Source: Chromobacterium sp. IIBBL 290-4 (GTDB taxonomy: Bacteria; Pseudomonadota; Gammaproteobacteria; Burkholderiales; Chromobacteriaceae). From it: a DNA stretch of 64,000 nucleotides. Shown piece after piece: positions 19,503-28,106 of this stretch. Position numbers and translations under genes: made by a program. The stretch's first letter is position 1; each line of letters opens with the position of its first letter. Below the pieces are notes generated by a model that saw only the letters and a list, made by a program, of their open reading frames with translations, was not told the DNA's origin and did not search any database. The DNA lies in assembly GCF_024207115.1 (NCBI RefSeq), contig NZ_CP100128.1, positions 62,001-126,000 on the forward strand, in the 5' to 3' direction.

Positions 19503-19718
19503 TCAGGAGGTGTGGGCCTTGAGCAAGCCGTAAAGCTGGTCTTTCAGCTTCAGCTTTTCCTTTTTCAGATTCTCGATCTCCGCCGCGGACGCGCTGATGA
19601 TGCGCGCCTCCATATTCTTGATCTGCTGATCCAGCTCATTATGCAGATCGAACAGCTTGGCGAAATGCTGGTCTTCGGTTTTCAAGCGGGAAATCAGATC
19701 GCGGTATTCGGGAAACAT
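19503..19718 (-). CDS. YdcH-family (DUF465) small protein
   Basis: The 71-residue protein matches the YdcH/DUF465 family: MFPEYRDLISRLKTEDQHFAKLF, then LDQQIKNMEARI and EIENLKKEKLKLKDQLYGLL, giving a coiled-coil hairpin. The function of the family is unknown. AGGAGG 8 bases upstream fixes the start at 19718. Confidence 0.9.
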   Translation of the reverse strand: MFPEYRDLISRLKTEDQHFAKLFDLHNELDQQIKNMEARIISASAAEIENLKKEKLKLKDQLYGLLKAHTS

Positions 19719-19808
19719 GGACAGCCTCCTGGGTGGGTTTTGGCCGGCCTGGCCGGCTACCATTTCATGCTATCCGCAAATCCGAGCCGATCTGTTGATC
19801 TGGCTCAG

Positions 19809-20708
19809 TCATTTCGACGCGGCCGGCCCTGGTATATTGAGCAGCAAGCCATTGCCCTCGCCGCCCACCACATTGGGCATCTGGCCATTCCATTTGTCGA
19901 TGTAGGCGCGTTGCAGCTTCAGCCTTTCCCAAGCCAGCAGCCTGTCATCCAGCGACGAAGCCAGCGCGCGGTTGGCGGCCGCTTCGCCCTCGGCGATCGC
20001 CACTTTCTTGCGCGCTTCCGCTTGCGCCGCCCGCACCTCGTTTTCGGTGCGGATGGAATCCTGGATCGCTTTGGTCTTGGCGTTGACCGCGTTGGCCAGC
20101 TCCGGCGGCGGCCTGAGCGCGCCCACCAGGCCGAACTGCTGGATGGAGACGCCGATCGGCTGGGTGCGGCGGTTCAGCTCGGCCGCTACCCGGCTCAGGA
20201 ACTCTTCTTTCTTGACGCCGTTGACGTCATCGAAGCTGTACTCGGAGCCTATGGCCACCACGATGTTGCGCGCGGTGTCGCGCAGATAGCCGTGCGTCCA
20301 GTTGGAAATGTCGTCGGCGCGGAAACGGGTGTAAAACTCAGGCACCTTGCGCGCGTCCAGCAGATAGGACACAGCCACGTCTATCGTCACCGGCACCGCG
20401 TCCTTGGTGTTGAAGCTCAGTTCCTCATTGGACGGACTGCCCTCGCTGGGCGAACGCGTCCACACCTCGCGCTGCACGAAAGTGGGATACACCACCACCA
20501 CGCTCTGGATAGGATTGAAGAACACAAAACCGGTCACCACGTTTTCCTTGCTGATGCCGCGGTCGATCAACCGGTTGATCTTGATGCCGGTGTAGCCCGG
20601 ATTGATCACGGTCCAGCTGAGCAAGGTCTTATCCATCAAATTGAACAGCACGATCAAGGCGAGTAGCGCCGCCCCGATCTTGATCAAACCACGCGAAGGC
20701 ATTGGCAT
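19809..20708 (-). CDS. SPFH/prohibitin-domain membrane protein
   Basis: The 299-residue protein has an N-terminal membrane anchor (IGAALLALIVLFNLMDKTLLSWTVINPGYTGIKIN) followed by an SPFH (band 7) domain. A helical coiled coil rich in Ala/Glu/Arg (ENEVRAAQAEARKKVAIAEGEAAANRAL) and a short C-terminal tail complete it. SPFH proteins form membrane-associated ring assemblies and modulate proteases or transporters. It is divergent from the HflK-like gene at 20919 across a 210-base promoter region, so it may be co-regulated with that metal-transport block. Confidence 0.88.
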   Translation of the reverse strand: MPMPSRGLIKIGAALLALIVLFNLMDKTLLSWTVINPGYTGIKINRLIDRGISKENVVTGFVFFNPIQSVVVVYPTFVQREVWTRSPSEGSPSNEELSFNTKDAVPVTIDVAVSYLLDARKVPEFYTRFRADDISNWTHGYLRDTARNIVVAIGSEYSFDDVNGVKKEEFLSRVAAELNRRTQPIGVSIQQFGLVGALRPPPELANAVNAKTKAIQDSIRTENEVRAAQAEARKKVAIAEGEAAANRALASSLDDRLLAWERLKLQRAYIDKWNGQMPNVVGGEGNGLLLNIPGPAASK

Positions 20709-20918
20709 GGCATTATCCTTTATTCAAGCGCCGGCAAGAGCTCGGCTCCTAGTCAGAATATGCCATTGAAATTAACAACCGCAAGATGAGGCATCGCATT
20801 TTGCAATTGTTGCGGTCCAAACCGGTTCCTGATGCACTAAATTGTCGATAGATGTCATCCGCGTGGCATCTGCCGCGTTAACCATACACAACAAGTGGTC
20901 AAATCCTGCAGAGCCGAC

Positions 20919-21959
20919 ATGTCCAGCCAAGCACCGCAATCCGATCCGCGCGCCGACAGCGCGCCGCCGTCTTTTATCTCCATGCGCCAGCGCCTCGATT
21001 ACTCCCTGCAACTGCTCGGCATGCCGGGCAAGGGTTTGCGTCTGTTGGGCGGCTTGCTGCTGCTGGGCTGGCTGGCTTCAGGCATCTACCGGGTGGAGCC
21101 GGACGAGCAAGGCGTGGTGCTGCGCTTTGGCCGCTGGGTGGACACCACCTCGGCCGGCCTGCACTACCACTATCCCTGGCCAGTGGAATCCGTTCAACTG
21201 CCCAAGGTCACCCAGATCAAGCAGCTGAAACTAGCCAACCTGTATGAAAGCGGCCCGGCCGACGCCGCCGACCCGCGCGAAAAACAAATGCTCACCGGCG
21301 ACGAAAACATCGTCGAAGCGGATTGCGCGGTGTTCTGGCGCATCAAGGACGCCGGCCAGTTCCTGTTCCGCACCAATAAGCCGGAAGAGGCGCTGCGCAT
21401 CACCGCCGAAGGCGCCTTGCGCGAAGTGATCTCGCACACGCCCATCCAGGCCTCCATGTCCAACCGCCGCCAGCAAGTGGCGGAAGAAACCCGCAGCCTG
21501 ATCCAGCAGCGGCTGGACGCGCAGCAGGCCGGCATTCTGATCACCCAGGTGCAGCTGCAAAGAGTGGACCCGCCCGCCGCGGTGATCGACGCCTTCAACG
21601 ATGTGCAACGCGCCCGCGCCGACCAGGAGCGCGCCCGCAACGAAGCCCAGGCCTATAGCAACGACATCCTGCCCAAGGCGCGCGGCGAGGCTGAACGCAT
21701 CCGCCAGGAAGCCGAAGCCTACCGCAGCCAGGTGGTGAATCTGGCCCAGGGCGAGGCCAAGCGCTTCGACTCGGTCTACCAGACCTATGCCCAAGCCAAG
21801 GACGTGACCGCCTGGCGGCTGTATCTGGAAAGCATGGACGACATGCTGAAAAAAGCCAGCAAGGTAGTGATAGACGGCACCGGCAAGAACGGCGCCGGCG
21901 TGCTGCCGCTATTGCAATTGCAGGACAAGCCGAAGAGCGGCGGCAAGGAGAACCGATGA
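20919..21959 (+). CDS. HflK-like SPFH protein
   Basis: The 346-residue protein has one N-terminal membrane helix (LRLLGGLLLLGWLASGIY) and the HflK opening YRVEPDEQGVVLRFGRWVDTTSAGLHYHYPWP, then an SPFH domain and a long helical tail (ARNEAQAYSNDILPKARGEAERIRQEAEAYR). It is shorter than E. coli HflK (419) and lacks its Gly-rich N-terminus. The classical hflKC partners hfq and hflX are absent here, so this looks like a paralogue of hflK. The next gene, HflC-like, starts inside its stop (ATGATGG). Confidence 0.88.
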   Translation: MSSQAPQSDPRADSAPPSFISMRQRLDYSLQLLGMPGKGLRLLGGLLLLGWLASGIYRVEPDEQGVVLRFGRWVDTTSAGLHYHYPWPVESVQLPKVTQIKQLKLANLYESGPADAADPREKQMLTGDENIVEADCAVFWRIKDAGQFLFRTNKPEEALRITAEGALREVISHTPIQASMSNRRQQVAEETRSLIQQRLDAQQAGILITQVQLQRVDPPAAVIDAFNDVQRARADQERARNEAQAYSNDILPKARGEAERIRQEAEAYRSQVVNLAQGEAKRFDSVYQTYAQAKDVTAWRLYLESMDDMLKKASKVVIDGTGKNGAGVLPLLQLQDKPKSGGKENR

Positions 21960-22837
21960 TGGATAAGCAATGGCGCGGAATCGGCTGGGCGGCGGGCATC
22001 GCCGCAATCTGGCTGGCGCTTTCGGCGCAATACACGCTGAACGAGGGGCAAAAGGCGCTGGTGGTCCGGCTGGGCGCGCCGGTGGATGTGGACGGCGAGC
22101 CGGGGCTCAAGTTCAAGCTGCCGCTGATCGACAGCGTGCAGTACTACGACACCCGTCTGCAGATGCTGGCGCCGCCGCCGGAGCAAGTGATTCTGGGCGA
22201 TGAAAAGCGGCTGGAGGTGGAAACCTACACCCGCTACTGCATCACCGACACGCTGCGCTTCTATCAGGCGCTGCGCACCGAGGAGCAGGCCCGCGCGCAA
22301 CTGGCGCAGTTGGTCAGCACCTCGCTGCGGCGTGAACTGGGCAAAGTCCCCCTGAGCGACTTGCTGTCGGCGCGCCGCGCCGCCATCGTCGCGCACATCC
22401 AGCAGGAAGTGGCCGAGCGCGCCCGCCCCATGGGCTTGCAGGTGACCGAGGTGCAACTGCATCGCGCCGACCTGCCGCTGGAAACCAGCCAGGCCATTTA
22501 CGACCGGATGAAGTCCGCCCGCCAGCAGGAAGCCAAGGAGTTGCGCGCCCAGGGCGCGGAATGGGCGCAGCAGATCCAGGCCAAGGCCGACCGCGACCGC
22601 ACCGTGATCCTGTCCGAGGCGCAGCGGCAAAGCGCCATCACCCACGGCGAAGCCGATGCCGAAGCCGGCCGCATCCTGGCCCAGGCTTTCAGCAAGGACC
22701 CCAAGTTCTACAAGTTCTACCGCTCGCTGCAAACCTACCGCCAGTCGCTGGCGGACTCCGCGCCCACCGTGGTGCTGTCGCCCGACTCGGCCTTGCTGCG
22801 GGACTTGCGAAACGGCCCGGCCGGGGGCAAACCATGA
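21956..22837 (+). CDS. HflC-like SPFH protein
   Basis: The 293-residue protein has a single N-terminal helix and LNEGQKALVVRLGAPVDVDGEPGLKFKLPLIDSVQYYDTRLQ, a clear HflC-type SPFH start. The conserved YCITDTLRFYQALRTEEQARAQLAQLVSTSLRRELG and a coiled coil with DRDRTVILSEAQRQSAITHGEADAEAGRI follow. It overlaps both neighbours by 4 bases, so it is translationally coupled to the HflK-like and Nramp-like genes. The pair probably makes a membrane ring around a client, inferred from HflKC. Confidence 0.9.
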   Translation: MMDKQWRGIGWAAGIAAIWLALSAQYTLNEGQKALVVRLGAPVDVDGEPGLKFKLPLIDSVQYYDTRLQMLAPPPEQVILGDEKRLEVETYTRYCITDTLRFYQALRTEEQARAQLAQLVSTSLRRELGKVPLSDLLSARRAAIVAHIQQEVAERARPMGLQVTEVQLHRADLPLETSQAIYDRMKSARQQEAKELRAQGAEWAQQIQAKADRDRTVILSEAQRQSAITHGEADAEAGRILAQAFSKDPKFYKFYRSLQTYRQSLADSAPTVVLSPDSALLRDLRNGPAGGKP

Positions 22838-24087
22838 GTGGGGCTGACATGTCGCTGCAGCCCTCCACCCTGCGCCGGCTGCGCCACCTGCTGGCGGCCA
22901 TCGGCCCCGGCCTGGTGGTGATGCTGGCCGATACCGAAACCGGCAGCGTGATCGCCGCCGCGCAAAGCGGCGCGCACTGGGGCTATCGCATGCTGCCCTT
23001 GCTGCTGGTGCTGATACCCTTGCTCTATATGGCGCAGGAGCTGACCATACGGCTGGCGCTGGGCACCGGGCAGAGCTATGGCGAGCTGGTGGTGCGCCGC
23101 TGGGGGCGGCGCGCGGGACAATTTTCCGCCGCCCTGCTGCTGCTCAGCTGCTTGGGCGCGCTGGCGACCCAGCTGAGCGGCCTGGCCGGCGTCGGGCAGA
23201 TGTTCGGCGTCCCGACGGCGCACACCGTGCTGCTGTTGTGCGCGCTGATTTTCATCATGGTCTGCACCGGCAGCTACCGTTCGGTGGAGCGCACCGCCAT
23301 CGCGCTGGGCGTATTCGAGCTGGCCTTTCTGGCCGAAGCCTGGCTGGCCCACCCCAGTGGCAGCCAGATCGTCGCCCAACTCAAGCAGCTGCCGCTGTCC
23401 AACCACGATTTCCTGCTGCTGGCCGCCGCCAATATCGGCACCTGCATCATGCCGTGGACCATCTGCTACCAGCAGTCGGCGATGCTGGACAAAGGCTTGA
23501 CGCTGGCCGATCTGAAGCCAGCACGGCTGGATACCCTGCTGGGCGCCACGCTGTGCCAGGTCATCACCGCCGGCATCTTGATCGCCGCCGCGGTCGCCTT
23601 CGGCAACGGCGCGGGCGGCGCCAGCCTGGACACCATTCCAGAGATCGCCGGCGGCTTCACCCGCCTGCTAGGCCCCACCGGCGGCAAGCTGCTGTTCGCG
23701 CTGGCCCTGTCCGGCGGCGCGCTGGTGGCCACCATCGTGGTCTGCCTGTGCGGCGCGTGGACGCTGGGCGAAATGAGCGGCCAGCGCGAATCGCTGGAAA
23801 AACACCCGCTGCAGGCACCCTGGTTCTACGGCAGCTTCGCCTTGATGCTGGCCGGCGCCGGCGCGCTGGTTTCGTCCGGCGTCAATCTGGTCAAGCTGTC
23901 CATCGCCACCTCGGTCGCCAACGCCCTGCTGCTGCCCATCATGCTGGCGGGCCTGTACTGGCTGGCCTGCAAGGAGCTGCCGCCCGAGCTACGTCCCAGC
24001 CGGCGCTATCAGATGCTGCTGGCGCCGTCGCTGCTGCTGGTCGGCGGCTTCAGCCTCTACGCCGGCATCGTCGGCAGCCTGAACTGA
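22834..24087 (+). CDS. Nramp-superfamily divalent-metal transporter with altered motifs
   Basis: The 417-residue protein has about eleven hydrophobic helices and Nramp landmarks at shifted identity. TM1 shows GPGLVVMLADTETGS, so the canonical DPGN metal-binding motif reads D33-T-E-T. TM6 has MPWT (206-209) where classical members have MPHN-like residues. This points to a divergent Nramp subgroup rather than a standard MntH, and its metal could differ. It overlaps the HflC-like gene (ATGA). The TerC-like gene follows 15 bases later. Confidence 0.85.
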   Translation: MSGADMSLQPSTLRRLRHLLAAIGPGLVVMLADTETGSVIAAAQSGAHWGYRMLPLLLVLIPLLYMAQELTIRLALGTGQSYGELVVRRWGRRAGQFSAALLLLSCLGALATQLSGLAGVGQMFGVPTAHTVLLLCALIFIMVCTGSYRSVERTAIALGVFELAFLAEAWLAHPSGSQIVAQLKQLPLSNHDFLLLAAANIGTCIMPWTICYQQSAMLDKGLTLADLKPARLDTLLGATLCQVITAGILIAAAVAFGNGAGGASLDTIPEIAGGFTRLLGPTGGKLLFALALSGGALVATIVVCLCGAWTLGEMSGQRESLEKHPLQAPWFYGSFALMLAGAGALVSSGVNLVKLSIATSVANALLLPIMLAGLYWLACKELPPELRPSRRYQMLLAPSLLLVGGFSLYAGIVGSLN

Positions 24088-24102
24088 ACTCACGGAACCC
24101 AG

Positions 24103-25188
24103 ATGGAACCCGACAGCCTCGCCCATGCCTTCGGCCTGACTTTCCAGGTCTCCTTTCTCGACCTCATCCTCAGCGGCGACAACGCGCTGGTGATCGCCCT
24201 GGCCTGCCGCGCTCTGCCCGAACAACTGCGCCGCCAGGCCATCTTGTGGGGAACCGGCTTCGCCATCCTGCTCAGGCTGTTGCTGACCGCCTTCACCGGC
24301 GTGCTGATGATGGTGCCGCTGCTCAAGCTGACAGGCGCGGTCATTTTGCTGTTCATCGCCTTCCGGCTGCTGCTGGACGATGCGGGTGGCGAAGACGGCG
24401 GCGCGCTGGCCGAGAAAGCCAGCCACAGCGACCAGCTGTGGAATGCCGTCACCCTGATCGTCGGCGCAGACTTGGCGCTGAGCCTGGACAATGTGGTAGC
24501 GCTGGCCGCCGCGGCGCAGGGCAGCGTGCTGTTCCTGCTGCTCGGCCTGCTATTGAGCGTGCCGCTGCTGATGTACGGCAGCTTGCTGCTGTCACGCTTG
24601 ATGAACAGCTACCCGCTGCTGATCCCGGCCGGCGCAGCGGCGCTGGGCTGGCTGGCCGGCAGCCTGGCGGTCGGCGACGCCTTGTGGGCCGACTGGCTGG
24701 CGGCCAATGCCCCGGCGCTGCAAGTGGTCGTGCCCTTATTGACCATGGCCTTTGTCCTGCTGGAGAGCCGGGTGATCCGCGAACAACGCCGCGCCTTGCC
24801 GGCCATGCCGCCGCTGGACTGGTTCGCGCCGCTCACCCGCCGCCTGGCGGGCTGGGGAGAAGCGCGGATACAGACCGCAAGCGCCCCGGTCGACTCGTCC
24901 CCCGCTCCCATCGAAATCGCAGCCTCATCCGCCGCGCCATCCTCGGTGGATCTGCCACCATCGCTGCCCGAAGAAGCGATCGAGCCTGCGGCGGCCATCG
25001 CGCCGCAGCCGCAACAAGACAGCGATGAGGAAGACCGCTCCGGCCGCAACCGGCTCAGCCCGCCCTTGAAGCTGCTGGTAACGGCGGCGGCCATTTTCGG
25101 CGCCATCGTGCTGCTGTGGCTGATCTGGCATTTAACCAGCCAGGGCTTTTTGCCTGCGCCGGCCCACCACGCCAAATCCGTTCATTAA
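24103..25188 (+). CDS. TerC/YjbE-family membrane protein with extended tail
   Basis: The 361-residue protein has the TerC-family opening FLDLILSGDNALVIALACR and the second conserved ADLALSLDNVVALAAAA, with about seven helices to residue 240. TerC relatives handle Mn or other metals and in Bacillus support metal loading of exported proteins. Unusually, the core is followed by a Pro/Ser/Ala-rich, acidic linker (about residues 260-315) and an extra helix (LLVTAAAIFGAIVLLWLIWHL) with a His-containing end. It is the last gene of the SPFH block. Confidence 0.87.
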   Translation: MEPDSLAHAFGLTFQVSFLDLILSGDNALVIALACRALPEQLRRQAILWGTGFAILLRLLLTAFTGVLMMVPLLKLTGAVILLFIAFRLLLDDAGGEDGGALAEKASHSDQLWNAVTLIVGADLALSLDNVVALAAAAQGSVLFLLLGLLLSVPLLMYGSLLLSRLMNSYPLLIPAGAAALGWLAGSLAVGDALWADWLAANAPALQVVVPLLTMAFVLLESRVIREQRRALPAMPPLDWFAPLTRRLAGWGEARIQTASAPVDSSPAPIEIAASSAAPSSVDLPPSLPEEAIEPAAAIAPQPQQDSDEEDRSGRNRLSPPLKLLVTAAAIFGAIVLLWLIWHLTSQGFLPAPAHHAKSVH

Positions 25189-25529
25189 TCTGCGCTCGCG
25201 CCTTTCACTGGTATTTATCTGGTAGCAAAATCCGGCAATAGGATCCCCTCCCATTCCGGCGCCCCGCGCGGATCGCTCCTCCAGCCTCCGCGCCGGCGCC
25301 GTCCCCGCCGATTCATGCCTCTCCCTCACACAATCCAATACTGACGCGCCATCCAGCTTTCATGGTTGCGCGTCGCGCCATCAATGCGCCCACTCTGCGC
25401 TATCAAGCCCCTCCTGGCAAAAAGAACAGGAGCATTTTTATTTCCTACAACTACAGTCCAAATATTAATACCACTTAAATACAAGTTGTCGCGTTCTTTT
25501 GGCTGCACCCACAACAACAGGAGAACAGA
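25189..25529. other. Intergenic region between the TerC-like gene and the chitinase
   Basis: No gene is seen in these 341 bases. The right half is AT-rich and contains the dyad at 25414-25432 and an AGGAG RBS just before the GTG at 25530. It should hold the chitinase promoter and any terminator of the metal block. Confidence 0.6.
25411..25443. promoter_or_regulatory. Dyad upstream of the chitinase: LuxR-type box or terminator
   Basis: CTCCTG-N10-CAGGAG is a perfect 6-base inverted repeat. Its core CTGGCAAAAAGAACAG is 16 bases and fits the CTGNCC-N4-GGNCAG pattern reported for the quorum regulator CviR at most positions. A weak -10 (TACAGT, 25452-25457) would place the box centre near -42. 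The same dyad is followed by ATTTTTATTT and could instead be a plus-strand terminator of the upstream operon. I cannot decide between the two. Confidence 0.4.
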
Positions 25530-27920
25530 GTGAGCAAAACCCTGATGCTATTGAAAGGCGGACTCGCCATCGGCGCGCTGGGCGGCGGCGCCTTGCTGGC
25601 CGGACATGCCCTGACGGACAACGGCGGGGCGTCCATCCCGCTGATCCGCGCCAGCCTGGTCAAGCCAGCCGACAGCAGCTGCACTGATCCGGCCTGGAGC
25701 GCGACCACCGTCTATAACGGCGGCCAGCGCGTCAGCTACCAGAACCAGACCTGGCAAGCCAAGTGGTGGACCCAGGGCAATACCCCGGCCGCCGGCGACG
25801 CCAGTCCCTGGCAGCTGATAGGCCAGTGCGGCGGCGGCAATCCCAACCCGCCGCCGGATCCCCCGCTGGTGCAGGTGCCGGCGCCCACCGGCAACGCGCT
25901 GTGTCGGCCAGAAGCGCTGGCGCAAACCCCCAGCGTCGACGTGCCCTACTGCGCCATCTACAAACAAGGCGGCGCGGAACAGCTGGCCAACGGCAGCCGC
26001 CGCCGCATCATCGGCTACTTCACCAGCTGGCGCACCGGCAAGGATGGCAGCCCGGCCTATCTGGTGAACAACATCCCCTGGGGCAAAATCACCCACATCA
26101 ACTATGCCTTCGGCCATGTCGACGGCAACAACCAGCTGTCGGTCAACGACACGGCCGCCGGCAATCCGGCCACCGACATGACCTGGCCGGGCGTGGCCGG
26201 AGCCGAGATGGACCCCAGCCTGCCCTACAAGGGCCACTTCAACCTGCTGACCCAGTACAAGCGCAAGTTCCCGGGCGTGAAGACCTTGATCTCGGTGGGC
26301 GGCTGGGCCGAAACCGGCGGCTACTTCGACGCCAGCGGCAAACGCGTGGCCAGCGGCGGCTTCTACAGCATGACCGTCAACGCCGACGGCAGCGTCAACC
26401 AGACCGGCATCAACACTTTTGCCGACTCGGCCGTCGCTTTCCTGCGCAAATACGGCTTCGACGGCCTGGACATCGACTTCGAATATCCGACCTCGATGAG
26501 CAACGCCGGCAATCCGCTGGACTGGACCTTCTCCAACGCCCGCCTCGGCTCGCTGACCAAGGGCTATGTGGCGCTGCTGCAGACGCTGCGCGACCGGCTG
26601 GACCGCGCCGCCGCCCAGGACGGCCACTACTACCAGATCACCGCCGCGGTGCCGGCTTCCGGCTACCTGCTGCGCGGCATGGAAACCTTCCAGGGCCTGA
26701 AGTATCTGGATTTCGTCAACGTGATGTCGTATGACCTGCACGGTTCGTGGAACCAGTTCGTCGGTCCCAACGCCGCGCTGTTCGACGACGGCAAGGACGC
26801 CGAACTGGCCTTCTGGAACGTCTACAGCACGCCGCAGTACGGCAATATCGGCTACCTCAACACCGACTGGGCCTACCATTACTACCGCGGCGGCCTGCCG
26901 GCCTCGCGCGTCAATATGGGCGTGCCCTACTACACCCGCGGCTGGAAGAACGTCACCGGCGGCAGCAACGGCCTGTGGGGCACGGCAGTGGGCAGCAACT
27001 GCCCGACCGGTCTGCAGACTTGCGGCGACGGCGCGGTGGGCATAGACAATATCTGGCACGATCTGGACGACAACGGCAAGGAGATCCCGGGCGGCTCCAA
27101 CCCGATGTGGCATGCCAAGAACCTGGAGAAAGGCATCGCCGGCAGTTATCTGGCCGCCTACGGCCTGGACACCAGCCAAGCCATCAACCAGCTCAGCGGG
27201 ACCTACCAGCGCAACTACAACAGCACGCTGGCCGCGCCGTGGCTGTGGAACGCCAGCAAGAACGTGTTCCTGTCCACCGAGGACGAGCAGTCCATCGCGC
27301 AGAAAGCGGCCTGGGTCGACGCCAACAATGTGGGCGGCGTGATGTTCTGGGAGCTGGCCGGCGACTACGACTGGAACGCGCAGCGCAATAACGGCCAGGG
27401 CGAGTACTACATCGGCAACACCCTGACCAATCTGCTGTACAGCACCTTCAGCCAGCCGGCCAAGGTCAGCGCCAAGCGCGCCGACATCGCGCCGGCGCCG
27501 ACCGCGGCCATCGATGTGGGCCTCAGCCTGGGCAGCTTCGCGCTGGGCGATCAGAACTATCCGATCAACCCCAAGCTGACCATCGTCAACCGCTCGTCCA
27601 ATACCACGCTGCCCGGCGGCACCGAGTTCCAGTTCGACGTGCCGACCTCGGCGCCGGCCAATATCGCCGACCAGTCCGGCTTCGGGCTCAAGGTGATCAG
27701 CGTCGGCCATAGCGGCAGCAATGTCGGCGGCCTGAAGGGCGACTTCAACCGCGTGTCGGTGAAACTGCCCAGCTGGCAAAGCCTGGCGCCGGGCCAAAGC
27801 GTGACCTTGGACGTGGTGTACTACCTGCCGATTTCCGGGCCCAGCCACTACACGGTGGGCCTGAACGGCAAAACCTACGCCATTCGCGACGAAGCGCCCT
27901 ACCTGCCGTATCTGCAGTAG
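25530..27920 (+). CDS. Secreted GH18 chitinase with chitin-binding module
   Basis: The 796-residue protein starts with GTG after AGGAGAACA. A hydrophobic N-terminal segment precedes a CBM5/12 module (about residues 48-108: DPAWSATTVYNGGQRVSYQNQTW...) and a Pro-rich linker. The GH18 barrel starts near residue 155 (RRIIGYFTSWR), with DGLDIDFEYP at 311-320 and catalytic Glu318. The last 145 residues form a beta-rich domain that may also bind polysaccharide. It hydrolyses chitin outside the cell. Two terminators follow. Confidence 0.95.
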   Translation: MSKTLMLLKGGLAIGALGGGALLAGHALTDNGGASIPLIRASLVKPADSSCTDPAWSATTVYNGGQRVSYQNQTWQAKWWTQGNTPAAGDASPWQLIGQCGGGNPNPPPDPPLVQVPAPTGNALCRPEALAQTPSVDVPYCAIYKQGGAEQLANGSRRRIIGYFTSWRTGKDGSPAYLVNNIPWGKITHINYAFGHVDGNNQLSVNDTAAGNPATDMTWPGVAGAEMDPSLPYKGHFNLLTQYKRKFPGVKTLISVGGWAETGGYFDASGKRVASGGFYSMTVNADGSVNQTGINTFADSAVAFLRKYGFDGLDIDFEYPTSMSNAGNPLDWTFSNARLGSLTKGYVALLQTLRDRLDRAAAQDGHYYQITAAVPASGYLLRGMETFQGLKYLDFVNVMSYDLHGSWNQFVGPNAALFDDGKDAELAFWNVYSTPQYGNIGYLNTDWAYHYYRGGLPASRVNMGVPYYTRGWKNVTGGSNGLWGTAVGSNCPTGLQTCGDGAVGIDNIWHDLDDNGKEIPGGSNPMWHAKNLEKGIAGSYLAAYGLDTSQAINQLSGTYQRNYNSTLAAPWLWNASKNVFLSTEDEQSIAQKAAWVDANNVGGVMFWELAGDYDWNAQRNNGQGEYYIGNTLTNLLYSTFSQPAKVSAKRADIAPAPTAAIDVGLSLGSFALGDQNYPINPKLTIVNRSSNTTLPGGTEFQFDVPTSAPANIADQSGFGLKVISVGHSGSNVGGLKGDFNRVSVKLPSWQSLAPGQSVTLDVVYYLPISGPSHYTVGLNGKTYAIRDEAPYLPYLQ

Positions 27921-27927
27921 TCCTCAA

Positions 27928-27955
27928 GCGCCCGCGGAGGCGGGCGCCGATTTTC
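27928..27955 (+). terminator. Terminator after the chitinase
   Basis: GCGCCCGC-GGAG-GCGGGCGC followed by CGATTTTCC, 8 bases after the stop. Confidence 0.85.
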
Positions 27956-27976
27956 CTCTCCTTGCATCCCTCGTTT

Positions 27977-28006
27977 AGGCCGAGCCCGTCTCGGCCTTCT
28001 TTTTTA
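27977..28006 (+). terminator. Second terminator after the chitinase
   Basis: AGGCCGAG-CCCGT-CTCGGCCT followed by TCTTTTTT, a stronger T-run than the first hairpin. Confidence 0.9.
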
Positions 28007-28025
28007 GTCCTTAGGCACAGTAAAT

Positions 28026-28054
28026 TTGCAATGAATATGCCGTAGATATAAAGT
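28026..28054 (+). promoter_or_regulatory. Possible promoter of the OsmC-FIST-GGDEF run
   Basis: TTGCAA, a 17-base spacer and TAAAGT stand about 53 bases before the GTG start at 28107, in a short AT-rich stretch after the chitinase terminators. Confidence 0.4.
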
Positions 28055-28106
28055 ATTATGCATTTCAAGACATTAAACCAATAATTACAAGTAATCAGGA
28101 GCCCAT

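Noticed and set aside
20919..22837. These are the housekeeping hflK-hflC genes
   Set aside because: hfq and hflX are absent, the HflK is short, and the genes are overlapped with a metal transporter, so paralogues are more likely.
25548..27848. Minus-strand ORF of 766 codons
   Set aside because: It is antisense to the chitinase, which has clear domains.
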